Of a stretch of 47,267 nucleotides of DNA, positions 25,358-33,100 are shown piece by piece. The stretch's first letter is position 1. Every line of letters starts with the position of its first letter. Source of the stretch: Terriglobales bacterium. GTDB taxonomy: Bacteria > Acidobacteriota > Terriglobia > Terriglobales > Acidobacteriaceae. Both the position numbers and the translations under genes were made by a program. Location of the stretch: NCBI GenBank assembly GCA_035764005.1, contig DASTZZ010000117.1, forward strand, positions 1 to 47,267. Direction: 5' to 3'. The notes beneath the pieces are model-generated. The model saw only the letters and a list, made by a program, of their open reading frames with translations, had not been told where the DNA came from and ran no database searches.

Positions 25358-27256
25358 ATGAGTCAGAGAATCATTCGCGACTGCGGTTTGCTGGCGTGCG
25401 GCTGCGCGCTCGCCCTTCTTGCCACCGCATGTGAGAGTTCAGAAAAAAAGATCCACAGCAATCCAGTCGCGCAGGCACACGCGCCGACGATCTCAACCGC
25501 TAAGGCTCTCAAATCGTCGGCGGATCCAAAATCAGATCCCATCCAGGTTGCGCAAGCGAAGGTTCCTGCTGCTCCGAACCAGGCGGACCCTGTCGACAAG
25601 CTGGTCGAGGAAGCCGAAAAGCAATACCAGGAAGGCCAGCAGGAATACGCGGCTGGCCATCTGGAAGCCGCCAAGCAGAGCTTCGACCAAGCAGTAAACA
25701 TACTGCTTGAGGGTGACATTGACGTCCGCTCAGACGAACGCCTCCAGCGTGAACTAGACAAAATTTCGGAAGGCGTGAACCAGCTCGAAGTCGCAGCTCT
25801 TCAGCAGGGGGACGGATTCACTGAGCAGAAGTCCGAGCCGGCGCCGATTGATGAGGCGAACGACGTTACTTTCCCAGTCGACCCGAACCTGAAAGCTCGG
25901 GCTGAGCAACAGGTGAGAGAAACGCGCTCTGACCTGCCGTTGGTGATCAACGATTTCGTAGCCTCGTATATCAACTTCTACTCGACGCGCGGCCACGGCA
26001 CTCTGGAGCGTGCGCTGGTACGTTCCGGTCGATATCAGGACATGATTAAGCGCGTCCTTAAAGAAGAAGGCGTGCCGCAGGATTTGATTTACCTGGCCGA
26101 GGCCGAGTCTGGATTTGAGCCGCTCGCGCTGTCCCGCGCTGGAGCGCGGGGAATGTGGCAATTCATGGGCAGCCGCGCCAAGGGATACGGACTCCAGCGA
26201 AGCTGGTGGATAGACGAGCGCCAGGATCCCGAGAAGTCGACGCGAGCCGCTGCACGCCACCTACGCGATCTCTACAACCAGTTCGGTGACTGGTACCTGG
26301 CGATGGCCGCGTACAACTCCGGCCCGGGCAACGTACAGCAAGCCGTCCGCAGGACCGGCTACGCCGATTTCTGGGAGCTCTATAAGCGCAATGTCCTGCC
26401 GAAAGAGACCAAGAACTACGTGCCGATCATTCTGGCCTTCACAGTGATGGCAAAGAACCCGGCACAATACGGATTGGACAAGATTCAGCCTGCTCTCCCA
26501 CTGGAAACCGATACAGTTCGGATTAACTACCCAGTCGATCTTCGCCTGGTCGCCGAGTGCGTGGATACTGACCTGCAGACGCTCACTCAGCTCAATCCTA
26601 GCCTCCTGCGTCTGACCACTCCAAAAGACTCCACCTATGATCTCCGCCTGCCATTGGGCACCAAGGATAAGTTCGAACAGGCGATGGCGGCCATTCCTGT
26701 GGATAAGCGCGTGGCCTGGCGGTATCACCATGTAGCCGCCGGGGACACCCTGGACAGCATCGCCCGCCACTACCACACCAGCCCGAGCGCGATTCGCGAG
26801 GTCAACAACCTGCAAGGTGAGGAACTGCAGGCGGACAGCAAGATCATTATCCCCATCACCGCCGGCCGCTCCGCGGAGGCGCGCACTGTGGCCTATTCGC
26901 GCAAGCCGACGCGCTACAAGGTTCGTCGGGGCGATACAGTGTCCTCCGTTGCAGACGATTTCGGCGTTCCTGCCGACCGCCTCCGCCGCTGGAATCGCCT
27001 GAAAGGCGATCACTTGACCTCAGGGCGAATGCTGGTGATCTATCGCCCGGTAATGGCCTTGGACGATCCGGTTATCAATAGCCCTAGTCGTCATCGTTCG
27101 CGGCATTCCAGCAAACGTCACACCTCGCTCTCAGCCAAGAAAGCCTCCACTCATACCACCTCGAACTCCAAATCAAGCAAGGCTTCCACGGCCAAGACCG
27201 ATTCTGTACCAACCGCAAGTGGCGCATCTGAGCGGGCTGCTGCTGGTCTTCGCTGA
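25358..27256 (+). CDS. MltD-like membrane-bound lytic murein transglycosylase with LysM repeats
   Basis: 632 residues. The N-terminus (DCGLLACGCALALLATACESS) has a lipoprotein-like signal with Cys at 25, although the residue at -3 is Ala, so the lipobox is imperfect. Residues about 60-130 are charged helices rich in Glu, Gln and Lys (VEEAEKQYQEGQQEYAAGHL). The goose-type SLT domain (about 200-345) contains DLIYLAEAESGFEPLALSRA with catalytic Glu250, GARGMWQFMGSRAKGYGL, and LAMAAYNSGPGNVQQAVRR. Two LysM modules follow (about 455-505 and 520-565: YKVRRGDTVSSVADDFGVPA). The tail is Ser/Lys/Thr-rich. The enzyme cleaves glycan strands with 1,6-anhydro formation at the envelope. It is a single gene with no operon partner. 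Confidence 0.93.
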   Translation: MSQRIIRDCGLLACGCALALLATACESSEKKIHSNPVAQAHAPTISTAKALKSSADPKSDPIQVAQAKVPAAPNQADPVDKLVEEAEKQYQEGQQEYAAGHLEAAKQSFDQAVNILLEGDIDVRSDERLQRELDKISEGVNQLEVAALQQGDGFTEQKSEPAPIDEANDVTFPVDPNLKARAEQQVRETRSDLPLVINDFVASYINFYSTRGHGTLERALVRSGRYQDMIKRVLKEEGVPQDLIYLAEAESGFEPLALSRAGARGMWQFMGSRAKGYGLQRSWWIDERQDPEKSTRAAARHLRDLYNQFGDWYLAMAAYNSGPGNVQQAVRRTGYADFWELYKRNVLPKETKNYVPIILAFTVMAKNPAQYGLDKIQPALPLETDTVRINYPVDLRLVAECVDTDLQTLTQLNPSLLRLTTPKDSTYDLRLPLGTKDKFEQAMAAIPVDKRVAWRYHHVAAGDTLDSIARHYHTSPSAIREVNNLQGEELQADSKIIIPITAGRSAEARTVAYSRKPTRYKVRRGDTVSSVADDFGVPADRLRRWNRLKGDHLTSGRMLVIYRPVMALDDPVINSPSRHRSRHSSKRHTSLSAKKASTHTTSNSKSSKASTAKTDSVPTASGASERAAAGLR

Positions 27257-27305
27257 AGTATCGTCACCAGAAAGCAAGTAATTTTCGCGCATCATCAAAT
27301 CCGAT

Positions 27306-27336
27306 TTGACACACGAACAGCGCGAGTTGCTATAAT
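27306..27336 (+). promoter_or_regulatory. Strong sigma-70 promoter for the histone-H1-like gene
   Basis: Perfect TTGACA (27306-27311) and perfect TATAAT (27331-27336) with a 19-base spacer; TGC directly before the -10 box makes it an extended -10. The long spacer is offset by the perfect boxes. The leader would be about 65 bases, ending in AGGAGG (27400-27405). Confidence 0.75.
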
Positions 27337-27408
27337 CCGCGCCTGCGTTGTTTTGTGGTGCGCGAGCATTCATCACGTCATTGATGGGCTCAACATTCAG
27401 GAGGAAAA

Positions 27409-27852
27409 ATGAGCTTCGACGATCAGACACTCTATGGGCGAAGTGAGGATGAGATGGACGATTACGGAGATTCGAGCCTGGACGAAGAGTCCATGGATCA
27501 AGGCTACGACGAGGAAGAAGAGGAAGAAGAAGTCGCCGGTGAAGGCGCTGCCGTAGGCGGTGGCACGGCTAGTGGCGGCTTCGGGGGCCAGACCGGTGGC
27601 GGCGGTGAATCCGGCGGCGGTGGCGGAGGAGCCACGCGTGGAGGCGGAGGCGCGCGCAAGAAGAGTTCCGCGAAGAAGAAAGGCGGCGCAAAGAAGAAAA
27701 GCGCTGCTCGCAAAAAGAGTTCAGGCAAATCAGCAAAGAAGAAGTCGGCGGGAAAGAAAAAATCGGCGTCGAAGCGCAGCTCCGGCGGCGCGCGCAAAAA
27801 ATCTTCATCGCGCGGCGCAGCGAAGAAGAAATCGAGCCGGAAGAGGAAATAG
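27409..27852 (+). CDS. Histone H1-like basic protein with acidic head and Gly-rich hinge
   Basis: 147 residues in three compositional blocks. Residues 1-45 are acidic (MDDYGDSSLDEESMDQ, then a run of Asp/Glu). Residues about 46-80 are almost all Gly with Ala and Ser (GGFGGQTGGGGESGGGGGGA). Residues 81-147 repeat Lys-Lys-Ser/Ala units (KKSSAKKKGGAKKKSAARKK), as in eukaryotic H1 tails and bacterial Hc1/AlgP-type proteins. It probably binds DNA or RNA through the basic tail, and the acidic head may regulate this intramolecularly. AGGAGG lies before the ATG and the promoter is near-consensus, suggesting high expression. The alternative is a low-complexity ORF of no function, but the promoter and ribosome site argue against that. 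Confidence 0.75.
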   Translation: MSFDDQTLYGRSEDEMDDYGDSSLDEESMDQGYDEEEEEEEVAGEGAAVGGGTASGGFGGQTGGGGESGGGGGGATRGGGGARKKSSAKKKGGAKKKSAARKKSSGKSAKKKSAGKKKSASKRSSGGARKKSSSRGAAKKKSSRKRK

Positions 27853-27888
27853 GCTTAGTTTCTTTTCGGGAATTCCGTAACGAAGGGA

Positions 27889-27939
27889 ACAGGGGACAGG
27901 TTACAGGGAACAGGACACGCTCCCTCGACTGTCCCCTGT
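27889..27939. terminator. Bidirectional terminator-like stem
   Basis: ACAGGGGACAG (27889-27899) and CTGTCCCCTGT (27929-27939) form a perfect 11-bp stem between the convergent H1-like gene and the last ADOP gene. Confidence 0.6.
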
Positions 27940-27944
27940 CACCT

Positions 27945-30380
27945 TTACTCGTATCTCAACGCCACGATTGGATCGACCTTGGTGGTGCGCCTCGCGGGAA
28001 TGTAGCTCGCCAGCAGGGCGACGACCGCGAGTGCGCCGGCGGCAATTGTCAGGGTTGCCGGATCGGCAGCGTGCACGCCATACAATAGCGACTTCATCAG
28101 CGGCGTGAGCGCAAGAGCGCCAATCAAGCCAACCACCCCTCCAACGCACGCCAGCAGCATGCTTTCGCGCACGACCATACGCATGACCTCTGCTCGCTGC
28201 GCGCCAAGAGCCATACGCACTGCCAGCTCATGCGTGCGACGCGAGACCGAGTGGCTCATCACGCCATAGATCCCAACTGCTGCCAGAACGAGTGCCACGG
28301 CCGCAAATGCCGCAAGCAAATACAGGTAGAACCGCGGCTGCGCATTCGTTTCGGCGACAACTTCTTCCATCGTCTGCACTTCCGAGATGGTCACCGTTTT
28401 ATCTTGCGTACGAATCGCATTTTCGACTGCCGCGGTTTGCGCCGCGGCATCACCGGCGGTGCGCACGACGAAAGTCATGTACTTCGAGAACGGCGATGCG
28501 CCGCCACTGTACGTTGGGCTCTGCAGAAACGGCAGGTAGTATTCTCCGTCGGCTGGGGCATTCCACTCATGGCGCACGACGTTTTGCGTGATGCCCACGA
28601 TCGTGAACCAGACTTTGCTCGGATTCCCATTTTGGTCAAGGCCCACGGCGATCCGCTTGCTAATCGGGTCTTCTCCCGGCCAATAGCGGTTGGCGAGAAA
28701 CTCGTTGACGATGATCACTCCGGGCGCGCTCTGATTGTCATGTTCAGAGAAATCGCGGCCACGCAGCAGCGAAATGTTCATGGTCCGGAAGTATCCCGGC
28801 AGCACAACGCGATAGACTCCATCAGGTCCTTCACCGCGCCGCGGCGTAGGTCGACCCTCGATGAAGAAAGGCAAATCCCAATCATCTCCCGCCAGCGGCA
28901 GATGATTAATAGCGCTCGCCGATACCACTCCGGGAAGAGTCGCCACCCGCTGCAATGCGCCTTGATAAAACGCGCTGCGGTCTTTTGCGGCAACATCTTT
29001 CGCTCCGGCAACAGAGACGATCATGGTGAGCAGATGGTGAGGATTGAAGCCGGGATCGATGTTTGATAAGGCGACGAACGTCCGAATCATCAGCCCTGCG
29101 CCCGCCAGCAGTACAAGGGCCAAGGCGAATTCAGAAGTCACCAGCAAGCTGCGCACCCGGCTAGTGTGGCGACCCGAACCTGCGCCTCGGCTGCCTTCCT
29201 TTAGAGAATCAATCAGGTTCACCGCCGAGCTTTGCAGTGCGGGAGCGAGGCCAAATGCAATGCCAGTCGCCATCGAGATCGCAATCGCAAAGACCAGCAC
29301 TCGAGCATCAAGTGTGATGGAGCCGAACTGGGTGATCTCATCCGGAGCCCAAACGAGCAGAGCTCGTAATCCCCAATGCGCCATCAGGACGCCGATGATA
29401 CCGCCGCTCAGCGCGAGTACCGCACTCTCGGTCAGAAACTGACGCAGAATCCGCGCTCGGCTTGCACCCAATGCAGTACGCACTGCGATCTCCCGCCCGC
29501 GAGCAGAGGCGCGCGCCAGCATCATGTGGGCGATGTTGGCACATGCAATCAACAGCACGAACCCGACCGCGCCTAACAATACCAGCAGCGCAGGACGAAG
29601 ATCGCCAACTACCTCCTCTTTAAGAGGCGTCACGATTAAGTCCTTGTTAGTTCCCGGAAATTGCTTTTCCAGCCGCGCTGTGATCGTAGCCATCTCTGCT
29701 CGCGCCTGCTCCAAAGACACTCCAGGCTTTAGGCGGGCAAACAGCCGCTTGCTGTTCACGACACGGTCTTCCGGATTGACCGGAAGCGGTCCCCACAATT
29801 CGGTGCGATTTGCCCATGATGGGAAAGCAAATCGAAATGTGGCCGGCATCACGCCAATCACTGCATAGGGCTCGCCATTGAACTCAAGGGTGCGGCCAAG
29901 CGCATCTTTGCTTCCGCCAAAATGGCGCTGCCAGAATCCATAACTGAGCACAACCTCGTGATCGTTTCCCACGCGGTCTTCGCCGGGCGTAAATGTCCTT
30001 CCCAAAATGGGCTTAACTCCCAGGACGGGAAATACGTCCGACGTGACGTGCATCGCGCTGACCTGCTCCGGCTTGTCGATGCCGGTCAGATTTGGACTCC
30101 AACCCTCGACCGCGCCCATGTTTTCAAAAACATGGTTGTCGCGCTTCCAATCGAGAAAATTCGCGGAACTTTGACCGCTGTGTCCTTCGCGAATGAAGGT
30201 GACCAGCCGGTCTGGATCGGCATACGGGAGCGGGCGCAGAAGCACAGTATTCACAACACTGAAGATCGCAGTATTCGCGCCGATGCCAAGCGCCAGCGTG
30301 AGCAGCGCGACGGCGGTGAATAGAGGAGACTTGGCTAGATTGCGCAGAGAATAGCGAAGATCCTGCAATAACGTTTCCAT
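27945..30380 (-). CDS. ADOP-family ABC permease 1 (MacB/FtsX type)
   Basis: 811 residues from METLLQDLRYSLRNLAKSP at 30380, a start shared with its paralogues and preceded by AGGA. Duplicated MacB layout: TM1 (about 19-45, FTAVALLTLALGIGANTAIF), a MacB periplasmic core domain, three central TMs (LLVLLGAVGFVLLIACANIA, then ALGASRARILRQFLTESAVL), a second TM pair start near 410, a second periplasmic domain, and three C-terminal TMs. The end PARRTTKVDPIVALRYE is the family hallmark. It is the last gene of the minus-strand transporter cluster. The protein itself has no ATPase domain; the ATPase gene is five genes upstream. Substrate unknown. Confidence 0.9.
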   Translation of the reverse strand: METLLQDLRYSLRNLAKSPLFTAVALLTLALGIGANTAIFSVVNTVLLRPLPYADPDRLVTFIREGHSGQSSANFLDWKRDNHVFENMGAVEGWSPNLTGIDKPEQVSAMHVTSDVFPVLGVKPILGRTFTPGEDRVGNDHEVVLSYGFWQRHFGGSKDALGRTLEFNGEPYAVIGVMPATFRFAFPSWANRTELWGPLPVNPEDRVVNSKRLFARLKPGVSLEQARAEMATITARLEKQFPGTNKDLIVTPLKEEVVGDLRPALLVLLGAVGFVLLIACANIAHMMLARASARGREIAVRTALGASRARILRQFLTESAVLALSGGIIGVLMAHWGLRALLVWAPDEITQFGSITLDARVLVFAIAISMATGIAFGLAPALQSSAVNLIDSLKEGSRGAGSGRHTSRVRSLLVTSEFALALVLLAGAGLMIRTFVALSNIDPGFNPHHLLTMIVSVAGAKDVAAKDRSAFYQGALQRVATLPGVVSASAINHLPLAGDDWDLPFFIEGRPTPRRGEGPDGVYRVVLPGYFRTMNISLLRGRDFSEHDNQSAPGVIIVNEFLANRYWPGEDPISKRIAVGLDQNGNPSKVWFTIVGITQNVVRHEWNAPADGEYYLPFLQSPTYSGGASPFSKYMTFVVRTAGDAAAQTAAVENAIRTQDKTVTISEVQTMEEVVAETNAQPRFYLYLLAAFAAVALVLAAVGIYGVMSHSVSRRTHELAVRMALGAQRAEVMRMVVRESMLLACVGGVVGLIGALALTPLMKSLLYGVHAADPATLTIAAGALAVVALLASYIPARRTTKVDPIVALRYE

Positions 30381-30393
30381 AATCATCCTGGTT

Positions 30394-30501
30394 GTCATTC
30401 CGAACGAAGCGAGGAATCCCTATTTCAGCCAGCGCTGGCTCTTATAGCATTCCTCTCTCCGCCTCTCCCAAAAGACGGGACAGGGCTGCGCTCGGAATGA
30501 C
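30394..30501. repeat. GTCATTCCGA repeat, copy 2
   Basis: It begins GTCATTCCGAACGAAGCGAG and ends CTCGGAATGAC, with an inner GCCTCTCCC element. It lies 14 bases upstream of the ADOP 1 start, between ADOP 1 and ADOP 2. Confidence 0.9.
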
Positions 30502-30510
30502 AAGACGAAT

Positions 30511-33027
30511 TTATTCATACCTCAGCGCCACGACGGGATCGACCTTGGTCGCTCGCCGCGCCGGCACGAACGCCGCAGCAGCAGCGACCAGCGATAACAG
30601 CCCGATCACAACCAGCAGCGAAATCGGATCGGTACTTCTCATCTCGAAGAGGAAGCTGTGCAGCAAACGGCCGCTGGCGAGCGATATTGGAATCCCTATC
30701 GCCAAACCAAGGGCAACCAGCCACATGCCCTCACGCAGAACGAGTTCGAGCACGTCATTCCGCGCGGCTCCCAACGCGATGCGCACGCCAATCTCTCGTG
30801 TCCGACCGGCAACCGTGTACGACATGATTCCGTAAAGCCCGACGCACGCCAGCAGCAACGCCAATCCACCGAAGAACGTCGAGAGCCTCGCCAGAACGAT
30901 CTGGCTGTCGAGGTTCTGCTCCAAATTCTGACGGACGGTGTGCAGCGAAGTTAGTGGCAAATCTGGCGCGGTCTCCTTGATCATTTTGCGCACACTCGCC
31001 AACACCGCATTTGGATCTCCCTGCGTGCTGAGCTCATATATAAGCCGCAAGGGAGTCGCGTCCTGCTGAAACGCGAAGTAAAAGCGCGGCGGCACCGCTT
31101 CACGGAGGAAGTAGCCATGATCCTTTGTGTTCTTCGAGACGCCGATCACCGTGAACGGCTTGCCTTTTTCTTTCGGATCATCGATCTCGAACTGCCGTCC
31201 CAGCGGATTCTCGCCATGGAAGAAGTGTTTCATCATCGCCTGGTTGATCACTGCGACGCGTGTGGAAGTCAGCGTGTCCTGAGGGCCGATTGCGCGTCCG
31301 AGCAAGATCGGAACGCCGATCACCGCGAAATAGTCAGTGCCGACCTCATCCTCGTTTGCGTCGCGGCCCTGGCGCTCATTTGAGGTAAAGCCAGGAACGG
31401 TCAGTTGATTGTTGGTCTCCCCTCCGCCGAGGATTCCATTACGGGAATAGCTGACGCCGCGCACACTTGGGATCGTCGCCAGGCGATCGGCGAGTTGGGT
31501 TGCGAGCTGCCGTAAACGTTCACCTTCGTAGCCAACTGCGGACGGGCTTACCGAGGCGACAACGATGTGTCCGCTGTCATAGCCGAGATCCTGGGTGAGC
31601 AGCTTCTGCAGGCTGCGAACCAGCAGGCTCGCGGCGAAAAGAACAAGGAGCGACAGCGCGACCTGCCCGGCGACCAATCCTTTTCCCCAGCCAAGACGCG
31701 AGCGCGGCTCCTGCGATGCCGCAGAGCTATCTTTGAGCGTGGGACTGACCTGCACCTTGAGACTGCGTAAAGAAGGCACAAGTCCAAACAGAATGCCGGT
31801 CAGGATGCACGCGGCGCAGGTGAACGCCAGCACTCTGATATCTGGCGACATCGGCAGTGAGGCGGCGTCGCCGGAGCCGAACACCTTTACCAGCAGGCGC
31901 ACTCCCCAAATCGCAAGCGTGGCGCCGCAGGCGCCGCCGCACAGCGCGAGCAGAATGCTTTCGGTCAGCAACTGCCGCAACAGCCTTCCTCGACTTGCTC
32001 CCAACGCCAGCCTCACCGCGATCTCTTTGCTGCGCGCCGTCGCTCGCGCCAGCAGAAGATTAGCGACGTTTACACAGGCAATCAGGAGTACTAGCCCAAC
32101 AATGCCCATCAACAGGAGAAGAGGCGTCTCGTAATCGCCGCGAAATTCCGACAGCCCTGCTCCTCCGGCTGCGACTTTGATTCCTTCTTGGGCGATGTCT
32201 TTGCGGTCCTGTTCCGTGATGCTTGCACCGTAACTGCCTTTCAACGCCTGCTGCAGCACAACCGTAAGATTCGCTTTTGCGTGTTCTACGGTTATTCCCG
32301 GTTTGAGTCTGCCGATCACCGAGAGCCACGATGCGTTCGGGTTCTTGAGCAGCTTGGTTCCGCGGATGATCTCCTGCTGCATCGTGATTGGGATGAAGGC
32401 CTCAATCTGATCGCCGACCACGTCGCTTCTGAAGCCAGGCTGAGTCACGCCGACAACCGTGAATGGATATCCATTCAGGCGAATCTCCTTACCGATAATT
32501 GCCGGCGAAAGAGCAAACTTTCGCTGCCAATAGCCGTAGGCGAGTACCACAACGGGATTGGCATTCTCGGCAGTGTCGTCGCCGGTTGTGAATAGACGCC
32601 CGGCACCGGCATCGACGCCGAGCACGGAAAAGTAATTCCCGCTCACCAGTCGTCCGGCAATTACTTCGTCGGAAGCACCACCCACGCTGCTTGAATCAAC
32701 TTCGATGTGGTGCTGCGTCCCCGCAGCGAGCAGACCGCTGAAGACATCGTTGTGATCGCGCAGTTCTCGGTATAGCGGATAAGAGAAATAGTTTGTCTCG
32801 GGCGTGCCATTCTGGCGATCGTTCACCAGCGCAGGATCGCCGACGATCACCAATTGCTCCGGCGACTTAACTGGGAGCGATTTCAGCAAGAGCGCATTCA
32901 CGAACGTAAATATCGCGGTGTTCGCTCCGATGCCGAGGGCCAGAGTGATCACCGCAACTGCAGTGAAGGCCGGGCTCTTGGCCAGCATGCGAAATCCGTA
33001 ACGGATGTCCTGGAAAAGAGTTTCCAT
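30511..33027 (-). CDS. ADOP-family ABC permease 2
   Basis: 838 residues starting METLFQDIRYGFRMLAKSP, with GAGGAG just before the ATG. TM1 is near residues 19-45 (FTAVAVITLALGIGANTAIF). The first MacB core domain has LPVKSPEQLVIVGDPAL and SYPLYRELRDHNDVFSGLLA. The central FtsX domain has PLLLLMGIVGLVLLIACVNV and ARSKEIAVRLALGASRGRLL, the second core domain begins after about 425, and the C-terminal TMs end in ARRATKVDPVVALRYE. It is the largest of the complete permeases here. It is co-directional with ADOP 1 and ADOP 3, with 73 bases to the stop of ADOP 3. Substrate unknown; the family is thought to move lipids, peptides or drugs out of the inner membrane. Confidence 0.9.
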   Translation of the reverse strand: METLFQDIRYGFRMLAKSPAFTAVAVITLALGIGANTAIFTFVNALLLKSLPVKSPEQLVIVGDPALVNDRQNGTPETNYFSYPLYRELRDHNDVFSGLLAAGTQHHIEVDSSSVGGASDEVIAGRLVSGNYFSVLGVDAGAGRLFTTGDDTAENANPVVVLAYGYWQRKFALSPAIIGKEIRLNGYPFTVVGVTQPGFRSDVVGDQIEAFIPITMQQEIIRGTKLLKNPNASWLSVIGRLKPGITVEHAKANLTVVLQQALKGSYGASITEQDRKDIAQEGIKVAAGGAGLSEFRGDYETPLLLLMGIVGLVLLIACVNVANLLLARATARSKEIAVRLALGASRGRLLRQLLTESILLALCGGACGATLAIWGVRLLVKVFGSGDAASLPMSPDIRVLAFTCAACILTGILFGLVPSLRSLKVQVSPTLKDSSAASQEPRSRLGWGKGLVAGQVALSLLVLFAASLLVRSLQKLLTQDLGYDSGHIVVASVSPSAVGYEGERLRQLATQLADRLATIPSVRGVSYSRNGILGGGETNNQLTVPGFTSNERQGRDANEDEVGTDYFAVIGVPILLGRAIGPQDTLTSTRVAVINQAMMKHFFHGENPLGRQFEIDDPKEKGKPFTVIGVSKNTKDHGYFLREAVPPRFYFAFQQDATPLRLIYELSTQGDPNAVLASVRKMIKETAPDLPLTSLHTVRQNLEQNLDSQIVLARLSTFFGGLALLLACVGLYGIMSYTVAGRTREIGVRIALGAARNDVLELVLREGMWLVALGLAIGIPISLASGRLLHSFLFEMRSTDPISLLVVIGLLSLVAAAAAFVPARRATKVDPVVALRYE

Positions 33028-33035
33028 AAGCTCCT

Positions 33036-33081
33036 CATCGGGTCATCGGGTGTTGCCTCAACTTCACCCGATCACCCGATG
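33036..33081. repeat. CACCCGAT-type inverted repeat
   Basis: CATCGGGTCATCGGGTG (33036-33052) matches the inverse of 33065-33081 at 16 of 17 bases. It occupies the ADOP 2/ADOP 3 junction, the only ADOP junction without a GTCATTCCGA repeat. Confidence 0.75.
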
Positions 33082-33100
33082 GCCCGCTCACCCGATTCCT

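Noticed and set aside
27504-27797. Proline-rich antisense frame opposite the H1-like gene
   Set aside because: It is the complement of Gly and Lys codon runs, and the promoter and AGGAGG are on the plus strand.
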